From assembly GCF_029531845.1 (NCBI RefSeq), contig NZ_JAMBPV010000001.1, forward strand, positions 434,001 through 498,000: DNA of 64,000 bases, written 5' to 3'. The notes beneath the pieces are model-generated. The model worked only from the letters and a program-made list of their open reading frames with translations, ran no database searches and had not been told where the DNA came from. The position numbers and the translations under genes are program-made. Positions 53,708-62,601 of the stretch are shown here, piece after piece. Numbering within the stretch: the stretch's first letter is position 1; the number at the start of each line of letters is the position of its first letter. This DNA is from Staphylococcus equorum (GTDB lineage: Bacteria; Bacillota; Bacilli; Staphylococcales; Staphylococcaceae).

Positions 53708-55468
53708 ATGTTATACACAATAATTAAAGAAAATACGTATCAAGATTCAATTGTATTAATGTTACTATCAAATAAATTATCTGCTATAGATGGAGTGAAT
53801 CAAGTTTCAATTATGATGGGCACACCAGCTAACAAAGATATATTTAAATCATCTGGTTTAGGAACATCAGAATTAGAAGATGCAAAACCAAATGATATCG
53901 TCATTGTCGTTGATACGGATGATGAAGCTAAAGTAGAAGAAGTTAATGAAGAAGTAGAAGCAGAATTAAAAGGTAAAAATGATAGCGATACAAAATCACA
54001 AAAACAAGATGAAGCTTCAAATTGGAAACGTGCTTTAGAATTAGCGAATAATCCTAATCTTGCACTTATTTCTATTCCTGGTCAGTATGCTGCAATGGAA
54101 GCTGAAAATGCTTTGAACCATAATTTGAATATCTTTATGTTCAGCGATAATGTTGCTAAAGAGGATGAAGTACATTTAAAAGAACTTGCTCATGATAAAG
54201 GTTTATTAGTTATGGGTCCTGACTGTGGTACAGGTATTATCCATGGTTTACCACTTGCTTTTACTAATACTGTTAACGAAGGGGATATCGGTGTTGTAGG
54301 CGCTTCAGGTACAGGTATTCAAGAAGTTACTACTATTATCGATAGAGAAGGTAAAGGTGTAACTAATGCATTAGGAACAGGTGGACGCGATTTATCAACT
54401 GAAGTTGGCGCAATCACAATGTTAGATAGCATTAAAGTATTAAACGCTGACCCAAAAGTTAAAGTGATAACTGTTATTTCAAAGCCGCCTGCAAAAGAAG
54501 TAGAAGAGAAAGTGTTGAACGTACTACGTAATATTGATAAACCTATCGTTACTTTATTCTTAGGTTCTAAACCTACATATACTGAAGAAAATATTTATCA
54601 TGCGTATACATTGGAAGAAGCAGCACGTGTTTCTGTACAACTTTCAAATGACGGAACACCAAATTTTAAACCAACAGTTAAAGAAAATATTTCTGTGAAT
54701 TTAATTGCACAACAAAATGGTATCAAAGGTTATTATTCTGGAGGTACATTAGCATCTGAAGCAGCAATGTTAGTGAAAGATACATTAGGTGATAATTCTA
54801 GTGATGAAACCCCAGAAGGCTTTTCATATAAGGGCGGCAACCATGAAATCATTGATTTAGGTGATGATATCTATACACAAGGTAGACCACATCCAATGAT
54901 TGATCCATCAAAACGAATTGAAATGTTAGAAAATTCATCTGATGATCCATCTACAGCTGTAATCATGTTAGATAACGTTATTGGTTATGGTAGTCATGAT
55001 GACATGGCGAGTGAACTAGCGCCAACAATTAAAGGGATTCTTCAAAAAGTACAAGAAGAAGGACGCACTTTAGCAGTATTAACGACTGTAGTTGGTACTG
55101 CACATGATCACCAAGATTATCAAACACAAATCAATACTTTAGAAGAAGCTGGAGCCATAGTTTGTGAAACCAATGATCAAATGGTTCGTACAGCGTTAAA
55201 TATAATTGGTAGTACTGTGACACAACCCAATCGTGAAACTAAAACGTTTGAAGCAGAAAAGGTAGATTTAACTGTTGATGAAAAAGTGATGAACTTAATT
55301 AATATGACGCCAAGTGTCATTAACATTGGTCTACAAAGCTTCACATCAGCAATACAAGAGAGTGGTGCAGAAGTAGTGCAATTTAACTGGCGTCCAATCG
55401 CTGGTGGCGATGAAAAATTAATGAAAGTACTTCAATATTTAAATAACTTCGAAGGAGAGACGGTATAA
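53708..55468 (+). CDS. fdrA: Oxamate carbamoyltransferase subunit AllF (FdrA)
   Basis: A 586-residue protein of the FdrA family with CoA-ligase-like halves. GVVGASGTGIQEVTT and the phosphoryl-binding GPDCGTGIIHGLPLAFTN, then YSGGTLASEAAML and GRPHPMIDPSKR are conserved. In E. coli FdrA, YlbE and YlbF (AllF, AllG, AllH) together form oxamate carbamoyltransferase, cleaving oxalurate to oxamate and carbamoyl phosphate. Here all three are present in the same order with allK following. The role of each subunit is known only from that system. Confidence 0.9.
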   Translation: MLYTIIKENTYQDSIVLMLLSNKLSAIDGVNQVSIMMGTPANKDIFKSSGLGTSELEDAKPNDIVIVVDTDDEAKVEEVNEEVEAELKGKNDSDTKSQKQDEASNWKRALELANNPNLALISIPGQYAAMEAENALNHNLNIFMFSDNVAKEDEVHLKELAHDKGLLVMGPDCGTGIIHGLPLAFTNTVNEGDIGVVGASGTGIQEVTTIIDREGKGVTNALGTGGRDLSTEVGAITMLDSIKVLNADPKVKVITVISKPPAKEVEEKVLNVLRNIDKPIVTLFLGSKPTYTEENIYHAYTLEEAARVSVQLSNDGTPNFKPTVKENISVNLIAQQNGIKGYYSGGTLASEAAMLVKDTLGDNSSDETPEGFSYKGGNHEIIDLGDDIYTQGRPHPMIDPSKRIEMLENSSDDPSTAVIMLDNVIGYGSHDDMASELAPTIKGILQKVQEEGRTLAVLTTVVGTAHDHQDYQTQINTLEEAGAIVCETNDQMVRTALNIIGSTVTQPNRETKTFEAEKVDLTVDEKVMNLINMTPSVINIGLQSFTSAIQESGAEVVQFNWRPIAGGDEKLMKVLQYLNNFEGETV

Positions 55469-55469
55469 T

Positions 55470-56735
55470 ATGGCTTACAAAACAATAGATGAAGCAAACC
55501 AAGCGGTCATAGATAAAATGGTTGCAGCAGCGCCATTTTTAGTAGATGTAGTTTCGGCGAAATCTAAGATTCCTGAGCTTACAGATCATGTACTATTACA
55601 TGCTGGACCACCAATTCAATATGAAAATATGACAGATCCAATGCAAGGTTCTTGTGTAGGTGCCATTCTTTTTGAAGAATGGGCAAGTAATGAGGAAGAT
55701 GCACGTGCATTATTAGAAAATGGCAAAATAAAATTTATTCCTTGTCATCATGTGAAAGCAGTAGGTCCAATGGGGGGTATCACTTCAGCAAACATGCCAG
55801 TTTTAGTAGTAGAAAATAGAGAAACTGGTAATGAAGCCTACTGTCAAATGAACGAAGGTATCGGCGCAGTGTTACGTTTTGGCGCTTACAATAAAACAGT
55901 AGTCAATCGTTTACATTGGATGAAAGATGTATTAGGTCCTGTACTTAGCAAAGCGTTAAAACAAATGGGTGATGGTTTAAACGTTAACGTACTTATAGCG
56001 AAAGCAATTGCGATGGGAGACGAATTCCACCAACGTAATATTGCTGCTTCATTAGCATTTTTAAAAGAAGTGACACCAATTATCTCTTCATTAGAAGACG
56101 TAGAAGCAGAAAAACGTACGGAAGTACTCCAATTCTTAGCAGATACAGATCAGTTCTTCCTTAATGTTGCTATGGCTACAGGTAAAGCAATGATGGATGC
56201 TGCTCGCCAAATCGAACATGGAACGGTTGTTACAGCGCTATGTCGTAATGGTGAAAACTTCGGGATCCGCATCGCTGGTATGGGTGATCAATGGTTTACT
56301 GCACCAGTAAATACACCACAAGGATTGTATTTCACAGGTTATTCTGCAGATGATGCGAATACAGATATTGGTGACTCTGCGATTACTGAAACAATCGGTG
56401 TAGGTGGTATGGCGATGATTGCTGCACCTGCAGTAACAAGATTCATTGGTACAGGTGGATTTGATGATGCTCTAGAAATCAGTAATGAAATGACTGAAAT
56501 TTGTATGGGTGAAAATCCTAACTTTGCAATTCCTACATGGAATTTCAGAGGTGCATGTTTAGGCATAGACGCGCGTAAAGTTGTGGAAACAGGTATTACA
56601 CCAGTTATCAACACAGGTATTGCGCATAAAATTGCAGGCTACGGTCAAATTGGTGCTGGTACTGTACACCCACCAATAGAATGTTTTGAAAAAGCTATTT
56701 CAGCATACGCTGAAAAATTAGGGTTTAAAGCGTGA
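55470..56735 (+). CDS. allG: Oxamate carbamoyltransferase subunit AllG (YlbE, DUF1116)
   Basis: A 421-residue DUF1116 protein. HAGPPIQYENMTDPMQGSCVGA near residue 45, then CHHVKAVGPMGGITSANMPV, and NGENFGIRIAGMGDQWF are the family's conserved blocks. It begins one base after the FdrA stop and its own stop overlaps the next gene by ATGA-type coupling. By analogy with E. coli it is the catalytic or binding partner of FdrA in oxalurate carbamoyl transfer. Confidence 0.9.
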   Translation: MAYKTIDEANQAVIDKMVAAAPFLVDVVSAKSKIPELTDHVLLHAGPPIQYENMTDPMQGSCVGAILFEEWASNEEDARALLENGKIKFIPCHHVKAVGPMGGITSANMPVLVVENRETGNEAYCQMNEGIGAVLRFGAYNKTVVNRLHWMKDVLGPVLSKALKQMGDGLNVNVLIAKAIAMGDEFHQRNIAASLAFLKEVTPIISSLEDVEAEKRTEVLQFLADTDQFFLNVAMATGKAMMDAARQIEHGTVVTALCRNGENFGIRIAGMGDQWFTAPVNTPQGLYFTGYSADDANTDIGDSAITETIGVGGMAMIAAPAVTRFIGTGGFDDALEISNEMTEICMGENPNFAIPTWNFRGACLGIDARKVVETGITPVINTGIAHKIAGYGQIGAGTVHPPIECFEKAISAYAEKLGFKA

Positions 56736-57523
56736 TTTTTCAAGCCAGTACCATTGGAGAGATTGCCCAGGAAATACTAGAACATCGTCAAACGTTTTAT
56801 GTGCATAGTATTTTTAAAAAAGGATTCAATATTGTAAATGGTGATCAAACAATTATATTTATAGGCAGTGATGAAAATGGTGCTTTTCCCTTTGGTATCA
56901 CTGTAGATCATCAAACTAGAAGTCAACTTTTAGCAAATATTTCATTGAATCAACAAATCAGAGTAACTGCAAATTCACTTTTCATTAACGATGGATGTCA
57001 GTTGGTTTGGCGTAATCAACCGGTACATACAAGTAGCGTTGAATCTGAAATTGATTTGGCATTATTGATTGGAAATATAACAACATATAACTTTTCAGAG
57101 TATGATCAGGGTGATTTCCCTTATTTAAAAATGCAGCAAATCATTAATGTGTTAAAAAAGGATGATAAAGCGGAAGTTGAACAATCATTGCGCTATTTAA
57201 TCGGTAGAGGGCAAGGATTAACGCCTTCTGGTGATGATATCTTAACTGGCACGCTATTTGTGCATTTCATGAATCCTTTTATACTTGATCAAAATTTAGA
57301 AATCATACGGCAATTAATTAAAGAACCGTTAACTACATTAGTTGCTACGACATTTTTAAAGAGTGCCTTAAAAGGGTTGTTTAGTTCGAAAATATTAGTG
57401 TTGCAACATAAACCAACCGTGTATCATATGAATAAACTATTAGAAGTAGGGTCATCATCTGGGAAAGATACATTGTACGGCATATTTGTAGCATCAACCT
57501 TAAGGAGTGGAACGTATGAGTAA
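56732..57523 (+). CDS. allH: Oxamate carbamoyltransferase subunit AllH (YlbF, DUF2877)
   Basis: A 263-residue DUF2877 protein. GRGQGLTPSGDDILTGTLF is the diagnostic block at about residue 160, with SSGKDTLYGIFVA near the end. It overlaps AllG by 4 bp and its last codons overlap the carbamate kinase start, so all three are tightly coupled. It is the third subunit of the transferase described in E. coli. Start ATG? The first codon is reached by overlap (GTG/ATT context), so the exact N terminus is less certain. Confidence 0.85.
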   Translation: MIFQASTIGEIAQEILEHRQTFYVHSIFKKGFNIVNGDQTIIFIGSDENGAFPFGITVDHQTRSQLLANISLNQQIRVTANSLFINDGCQLVWRNQPVHTSSVESEIDLALLIGNITTYNFSEYDQGDFPYLKMQQIINVLKKDDKAEVEQSLRYLIGRGQGLTPSGDDILTGTLFVHFMNPFILDQNLEIIRQLIKEPLTTLVATTFLKSALKGLFSSKILVLQHKPTVYHMNKLLEVGSSSGKDTLYGIFVASTLRSGTYE

Positions 57524-58475
57524 GCGTGTTGTATTAGCTTTAGGTGGGAACGCGATTCTTCAACCAAAGCAAGAAGCGACATACGAAAATCAATATAATA
57601 ACGTATATTCAGCCACACGAAAAATGGCTGAATTAAAAGCACAAGGTCACAATATCGTGGTTACACATGGTAATGGACCACAAGTAGGAAATATTATTGC
57701 TCAAAACGAAGCAGCAAAAGATATTGTTGAACCTTTACCAATTAATGCTTGTAATGCAGAATCACAAGGCTTTATAGGGTATATGATGGAAGAATCATTA
57801 AAAAACCATTTGAAATCTTTAAATATTGACAGTAATGTAGTAACGTTATTGACAATGGTAGAAGTAGATAAAAATGATTCGGCATTTAGTAATCCAACTA
57901 AGCCAATCGGTGTATTCTTTAACGAATTAGAAGCAAAACGATTAGAAGAAACGAATGGTTTTGTAATGGTGGAAGATGCAGGTAGAGGGTACCGCCGTGT
58001 CGTTCCTTCTCCAGAACCATTAGTCATTCATGGTGTTGAGCAAATCAAATCACTGATTGATCAAGCAGTAGTAATTTCTTCAGGTGGCGGTGGTATTCCT
58101 GTCTATAAAGATGACAATGGCAATATTCACGGTGTGGAAGCAGTTATCGATAAAGACCGTTCAGGTTTGAAATTAGCAGAACAAGTTAATGCAGATACTT
58201 TTGTAATGTTAACAGATGTTCCAAACGTATGTGTTAACTTTGGAAAACCAAATGAAGAGAAATTAAAAACAATTTCTGTTGAGAAAGCTAAACAATATGT
58301 TGCTGAAGGACAATTCCCAGCAGGAAGTATGCTGCCTAAAATCGAAGCAGCAATTCAATTTGCTGAAATGGGCAAAGAATCTATTATCTGTTCATTAGAT
58401 GACGCTATCGATGCCTTAGCAGGAAATGCAGGAACACGAATTTTGTTAGAACCATCAACAGAAGCAGTTAATTAA
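57516..58475 (+). CDS. allK: Catabolic carbamate kinase
   Basis: A 319-residue amino-acid-kinase family enzyme. VVLALGGNAILQP starts it, VTHGNGPQVGNI, SSGGGGIPVY and MLPKIEAAIQFAE are conserved carbamate-kinase blocks. It turns carbamoyl phosphate and ADP into ATP, CO2 and ammonia, the payoff step of the pathway. ATG 57516 is chosen: AAGGAG is 8 nt upstream; a GTG three codons before is too close. It overlaps the preceding gene by 8 bp. It is not linked to arginine deiminase genes, so the ureide role (AllK) is the best fit. Confidence 0.93.
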   Translation: MSKRVVLALGGNAILQPKQEATYENQYNNVYSATRKMAELKAQGHNIVVTHGNGPQVGNIIAQNEAAKDIVEPLPINACNAESQGFIGYMMEESLKNHLKSLNIDSNVVTLLTMVEVDKNDSAFSNPTKPIGVFFNELEAKRLEETNGFVMVEDAGRGYRRVVPSPEPLVIHGVEQIKSLIDQAVVISSGGGGIPVYKDDNGNIHGVEAVIDKDRSGLKLAEQVNADTFVMLTDVPNVCVNFGKPNEEKLKTISVEKAKQYVAEGQFPAGSMLPKIEAAIQFAEMGKESIICSLDDAIDALAGNAGTRILLEPSTEAVN

Positions 58476-58611
58476 TAATAAAAGTGACATGCGAAGATGA
58501 GAACATAAATAAAATGGTATATGCTTCTTGAGTGGAAAACATATAGAACGCAATAGGTGACTGACTATTAAATGTACTTATATATAAGTGGTTTAATAAT
58601 CTAGTCTCCTT

Positions 58612-58676
58612 TGCAGAGGCGGGAGTATAAAAACTTAGTTAAAAGTTAGGTTTTTGTCCCGCTTCTCGTTTTTTTA
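58612..58676 (+). terminator. Terminator of the all operon
   Basis: GAGGCGGGA pairs with TCCCGCTTCTC, with an inner AAAAACTTAG/TTAGGTTTTT helix, ending in seven T residues. It lies about 140 bp past the carbamate kinase stop. Confidence 0.82.
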
Positions 58677-58709
58677 TTATAAAAAGAAGTTTAAGAAAGG
58701 TGGTATAAG

Positions 58710-59921
58710 ATGACTAACCCCTATAGCATAAATAAAGTTAATAATAATTGGGGTGTGATATTAGCAATCGTTTTTATTGCTTCTACTTTACGTGCCCCAC
58801 TGACTTCGGTTGGTCCTATAGTTGATGAGATTAAACAAGTTATGGAAATCAATAACAGTGTTGCTGGCATCTTAACTACGATACCGCTGATTATCTTTGC
58901 AATTGTTTCACCATTCGTTTCAAAAATAACTTCTCGATTAACAATGTCTCGTACGATATTGTATTCTACGATACTACTCATTATTGCACTATATTTACGT
59001 GTTGCAGGAGATTTCACTTTATTTTTAATTGGAACGCTCATTCTTGGTATCGCTATTGCATTTGGTAATGTAGTGTTACCGAGTTATGTTAAATGGTATT
59101 TCCCTATGCAAATTGGTCTAGCTACTGGTATTTATAGTGGAACAATGAACTTTACCGCTGGATTAGGCGGGGGCTTAAGTTTTCCATTATCAGAAATTAC
59201 AACTTTAGGGTTTAGATTATCATTATCATTTTGGATTATTTTTGCAATAATTGCTATTATTCTATGGATACCTAAAGCACGAAAAGGCATTAAATTAGAA
59301 AAAGTAACAGCAGCAGAAATTCAAAAAGATAGACTGAAAAAAGTGGATATTACTAAATCTAAACTAGCGTGGATGGTTGCGTTAACGATGGGTTTCCAAT
59401 CGATGGTATTCTATACAGTTGTAGCTTGGGTCCCGTCCATACTTGTAGATAGAGGGTTGGATCCATCAACGGCAGGTTATTTATTGATGTTAAATCAATT
59501 TTCTCAAGTGCCGATGACTTTTACATTTCCAATTATTGCATCTAAATTAAAAGATCAACGTATATTAGTAGTGATTATTACAGTACTATTCTTAGTGGGA
59601 TTCAGCCTATTTTTTACCCAATCATTAGTACTACTTATTATTGGTATCATCATTGCTGGTTTAGCGATGGGTGCATGTTTCAGTTTATGTATGACATTCT
59701 TCTCTATTAGAGCGCGTACAAGTGATGGAAGTATTTCATTATCTGGTTTTGGTCAATCTATAGGTTATTTAATTGCTGCAGTTGGACCATTCTTGATTGG
59801 TTATCTTCATGATGCTACAGGAAGTTGGGACTCAGGTATTATTTCATTGATTGTCATGTCAGTATTATTCTTTATTTTTGGTTATCCAGCCGCTAAAAAT
59901 AGAGTGGTTGAAGATAATTAA
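58710..59921 (+). CDS. MFS transporter, CynX/NimT family
   Basis: A 403-residue major facilitator with 12 helices. TLRAPLTSVGPIVDEIK near the start is the CynX/NimT signature (cyanate/nitroimidazole family); the inter-domain loop at about 200 is basic (KARKGIKLEK). It starts about 35 bp after the all-operon terminator with its own site AGGTGG. Its place next to the allantoin cluster suggests export or import of a ureide or cyanate-like compound, for instance oxamate, which has no degradative gene here. That is inference. Confidence 0.8.
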   Translation: MTNPYSINKVNNNWGVILAIVFIASTLRAPLTSVGPIVDEIKQVMEINNSVAGILTTIPLIIFAIVSPFVSKITSRLTMSRTILYSTILLIIALYLRVAGDFTLFLIGTLILGIAIAFGNVVLPSYVKWYFPMQIGLATGIYSGTMNFTAGLGGGLSFPLSEITTLGFRLSLSFWIIFAIIAIILWIPKARKGIKLEKVTAAEIQKDRLKKVDITKSKLAWMVALTMGFQSMVFYTVVAWVPSILVDRGLDPSTAGYLLMLNQFSQVPMTFTFPIIASKLKDQRILVVIITVLFLVGFSLFFTQSLVLLIIGIIIAGLAMGACFSLCMTFFSIRARTSDGSISLSGFGQSIGYLIAAVGPFLIGYLHDATGSWDSGIISLIVMSVLFFIFGYPAAKNRVVEDN

Positions 59922-60093
59922 TTTTAAATAGAGCAGTCGTCGGCGTAAATCAATGACTTACATTGAATAGATAAAAAGACAAGTATGATAAAGTGATTAA
60001 GGTGTATAAACGAAGATTTAAAATTTTGCGATACAATTAAAACTCAATATCATTGCATAGCCAAACAGTTAAAAAAAGATGGGGAAATGCTAA

Positions 60094-60133
60094 AAATAAA
60101 CCAAGTGCTAAAAATAGCACTTGGTTTATTTTT
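60094..60133. terminator. Terminator between the MFS and pucG genes
   Basis: AAATAAACCAAGTGCTA-AAAA-TAGCACTTGGTTTATTTTT is nearly perfect and works on both strands for the convergent genes. Confidence 0.88.
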
Positions 60134-60193
60134 ATGTTTCTGAAATGTTTAGGTCATAAATTTCTTAACTGCTAACCTTCGTAAGTTCTAGTT

Positions 60194-61405
60194 TTATGAA
60201 TAATACGTTAATAGTGTATCGATAGCTTTTTCTGGATTTAGATTTTGTACGCCTTGATGTGCCAGATAAAGTGAAAATATAGATAAAAACGTTAGAATAT
60301 TTTGTTTTTCAATAGCATAACCCATAATACCGATTCTCCAAATTTTGCCTTGAAGTTCACCGAATGAGCCTGCAATTTCAACACCATAATTTTTTAATAG
60401 GCCCTCTCTAAATTTATTATCGTCAATGCCTTCTGGTATATATACGCAGATGATCATTTTCATTTCATTTATTTCATCACCAAATATTTCTAAACCCAAT
60501 GCTTTTAATGCTGATTTCAAGCCTTCTTGGTGATATGCATGACGTTTGGCACGGACTTCGATACCTTCTGCTAATGCTAATTTTAATCCTGTGTATAATG
60601 CGTAAATAGACGTAGTTGATTCTGTATGGTGGTTTAATCGTTTAGGACTCCAATAATCTTGCAATTGTGTTAAGTCTAAATAATTACTGTGTATAAAAGC
60701 ATCTTGTTCAGTATTTTCATTTGAACGAATACCTAGTTCGACACGCTTACGCTTGTTGATTTCATCACTAAATCTTTTGTTAAATGTAATTGGTGTAATA
60801 CCTGAAGGGATAGATAAACATTTTTGAGCGCCACCAATAACAGAATCAAGTTCCCACTCATCTACTGGAATAACCATACCTTGATATGTTGCTACTGCAT
60901 CAACTACTGAATAAATACCACGTTCTTTACAAGTGCTACCAAGCTGATCAATCGATTGTAAGCGACCAGTAGAAGTTTCACCGTGTACAATTGCAAGTAC
61001 TTTCGGTTTCACGGTATCTAAAGCGTCTATAATTTCTGCTTGTTCAAAAACTTCACCCATCGGTTTTTGAATATTATGTACGACGCCGCCTGCACGAGTG
61101 ACAAGTTCAGTGAATAAGTAGCCAAATCTTCCAATAATTGGTACAAGTACCGTATCTCCTGGTTTGACGATACTTGAGATTACCGCCTCTAACCCAGCAC
61201 GACTTGTACCATCGATAGGAAATGACCATTGATTACTTGTTAAAAAGGATTTTCTAATGAGTTCCATAGTTTTATTCATAATGTCTACAAATTCATAATC
61301 AAATTGACCTAAAATTGAATTAGACATTGCTTGAGACACGCGAGGATCTACACTTACGGGGCCAGGGGTCATAATTAATCTTTTGTTTACTGTCAAATCA
61401 TCCAT
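60194..61405 (-). CDS. pucG: (S)-ureidoglycine-glyoxylate aminotransferase
   Basis: A 403-residue class V PLP aminotransferase. LIMTPGPVSVDPRVSQAMS, GTSRAGLEAV, HGETSTGRLQS and DAVATYQGM are present; the PLP lysine is in GGAQKCLSIPSG, about residue 195. This is the PucG type of Bacillus, which transfers the amino group of ureidoglycine to glyoxylate giving oxalurate and glycine. The whole set of alternative enzymes (AllE, AllD) is also in this window, so two routes coexist. The gene is alone and opposite to the operon. Serine-glyoxylate activity is a less likely reading. Confidence 0.87.
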   Translation of the reverse strand: MDDLTVNKRLIMTPGPVSVDPRVSQAMSNSILGQFDYEFVDIMNKTMELIRKSFLTSNQWSFPIDGTSRAGLEAVISSIVKPGDTVLVPIIGRFGYLFTELVTRAGGVVHNIQKPMGEVFEQAEIIDALDTVKPKVLAIVHGETSTGRLQSIDQLGSTCKERGIYSVVDAVATYQGMVIPVDEWELDSVIGGAQKCLSIPSGITPITFNKRFSDEINKRKRVELGIRSNENTEQDAFIHSNYLDLTQLQDYWSPKRLNHHTESTTSIYALYTGLKLALAEGIEVRAKRHAYHQEGLKSALKALGLEIFGDEINEMKMIICVYIPEGIDDNKFREGLLKNYGVEIAGSFGELQGKIWRIGIMGYAIEKQNILTFLSIFSLYLAHQGVQNLNPEKAIDTLLTYYS

Positions 61406-61556
61406 ATTATTAACCTCAATTTCTATAAATTATGTCAATATATATTATATTCTAATAAGTAATGAATTTATTCGTCAAAAATGACGAATAAACTTTAAAA
61501 TTTGTGAGAATATTACAAAAATTTAGCTATAATGTATAATTTTAGCATATATGAAT

Positions 61557-62291
61557 TTAAGCGTCTTCATGTATCGCTGATTGTATTGCTTGAGCAAACT
61601 CATACATTGCAAAGCTCCAATTACTTTGGTCTTGTCTAGAGTTCATAGTTAAGTCTTGGTTGTTAAAAAAAGATTGGCGTAATCCAGTCGTTAATTCTAA
61701 TTGTACACCTGCATTTTGATTATTTTTATTGGCAATATTTTGATCAGCTTCACCTTCTAAATGACTAGGTGACGTTTGTACGTCAAAATCTTTAAGCTCT
61801 AATTGTTCTTCAATAGACGCTTTTAAATCATCATCTTTGCCACCAATATAAACGATAGGTGCATCGCCATTTGCACCATGGATCATGACGGAATTTGATA
61901 CTTGTTGTTGCATATCTTCTATAATAGGTTCATCAAAGTTAACTGAAGTTACATGTAAACTTGCGTTATTCGTGGAACGAATCCCTTGGAAGCTATAGTA
62001 ACTATAAGCACCCATAGTAGCGGTTAATTTTGCTACTTCAGTAGTCCCGGGCTCGATATTACCTCCATGTATTGCTGCAATAAGCGCATTGCTCTGGTTG
62101 TTGTTATAAGTGATTTCCCAGTCGCTACCTTCTTCAGTTTCCTCCATAAGTTCAGTCATTGACGTGTATAAATCATTGGCATAGATCGCTTTAGGAGATA
62201 AAGTTAGAAAAAAGAAAAATGTAAAAAAGCATACAGTAGAAAATGTGGTTACCTTTAAAAATGAGATGATTCTTTGATTTGGACTAAACAT
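61557..62291 (-). CDS. Poly-gamma-glutamate hydrolase family protein (second paralogue), secreted
   Basis: A 244-residue protein with a signal sequence (residues about 12-38, hydrophobic FFTFFFFLTLSPKAIYA), likely cleaved. The catalytic-type motifs AAIHGGNIEPGTTEVA, SFQGIR, MIHG, VYIGGKDDD and GVQLELT repeat those of the copy at 4839-5585; the two share the same layout at about 40-50% by eye. The first is anchored, this one may be released. The target could be host PGA, PGA capsule or another gamma-linked polymer. It is a single gene. Confidence 0.78.
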   Translation of the reverse strand: MFSPNQRIISFLKVTTFSTVCFFTFFFFLTLSPKAIYANDLYTSMTELMEETEEGSDWEITYNNNQSNALIAAIHGGNIEPGTTEVAKLTATMGAYSYYSFQGIRSTNNASLHVTSVNFDEPIIEDMQQQVSNSVMIHGANGDAPIVYIGGKDDDLKASIEEQLELKDFDVQTSPSHLEGEADQNIANKNNQNAGVQLELTTGLRQSFFNNQDLTMNSRQDQSNWSFAMYEFAQAIQSAIHEDA

Positions 62292-62393
62292 ACTACAACT
62301 CCTATTGATGTTAAATTATATTTTATAAATATAATATTATCATACAATTGTAAATGCTATAAAACATTTATAAAATTAAAAATATATGTTGGT

Positions 62394-62422
62394 TTGTAAA
62401 AAGTAAAAGTTCATTGTACAAT
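62394..62422 (+). promoter_or_regulatory. Promoter of the candidate small RNA
   Basis: TTGTAA at 62394-62399, exactly 17 nt, then TACAAT at 62417-62422. The predicted start near 62429 falls just at the first hairpin. A second TTGTAA-N17-TAAAAT lies at 62348-62376. Confidence 0.7.
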
Positions 62423-62428
62423 TATTGT

Positions 62429-62538
62429 TCGTGCCCTCGGGCATGAGAATTAGAGGCAGGTCTGTAACATGCCCTTGGGCAGGTTAACAGACTTCCTCTT
62501 AGTTACGAGCTGCCTTTTGGTGGCTCGTTATTTTTTTT
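62429..62538 (+). ncRNA. Candidate structured small RNA with twin TGCCC hairpins
   Basis: About 110 nt between a good promoter and a strong terminator, without an ORF. Hairpin 1 is TGCCCTCGGGCA (62432-62443). Hairpin 2 is a long stem, AGAGGCAGGTCTGT/ACAGACTTCCTCT, crowned by TGCCCTTGGGCA (62470-62481), almost the same 12-mer. The terminator is ACGAGC/GCTCGT plus nine T residues. The pair of self-complementary loops suggests kissing, dimerisation or a protein or ligand site. It matches no riboswitch or sRNA class I can name. It may also act as a leader of the gene at 62602. Confidence 0.68.
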
Positions 62539-62540
62539 GA
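62505..62540 (+). terminator. Intrinsic terminator of the small RNA
   Basis: ACGAGCTGCC-TTTT-GGTGGCTCGT (one mismatch) followed by a long T tract, 60 bp before the gene at 62602. Confidence 0.85.
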
Positions 62541-62601
62541 ATTTAAAATATGTTACAATGCATATCCTGCCTCTTAAATAAAATAACGGAGGTTTACAAT
62601 T

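Noticed and set aside
57516-58475. Carbamate kinase of the arginine deiminase pathway (ArcC)
   Set aside because: It overlaps allH and no arcA, arcB or arcD is nearby. The ureide pathway needs exactly this activity.
62429-62538. T-box, SAM, TPP, ZTP or fluoride riboswitch upstream of 62602
   Set aside because: None of the conserved cores of these classes is present, and a terminator separates the RNA from the gene. I keep it as an unclassified RNA.
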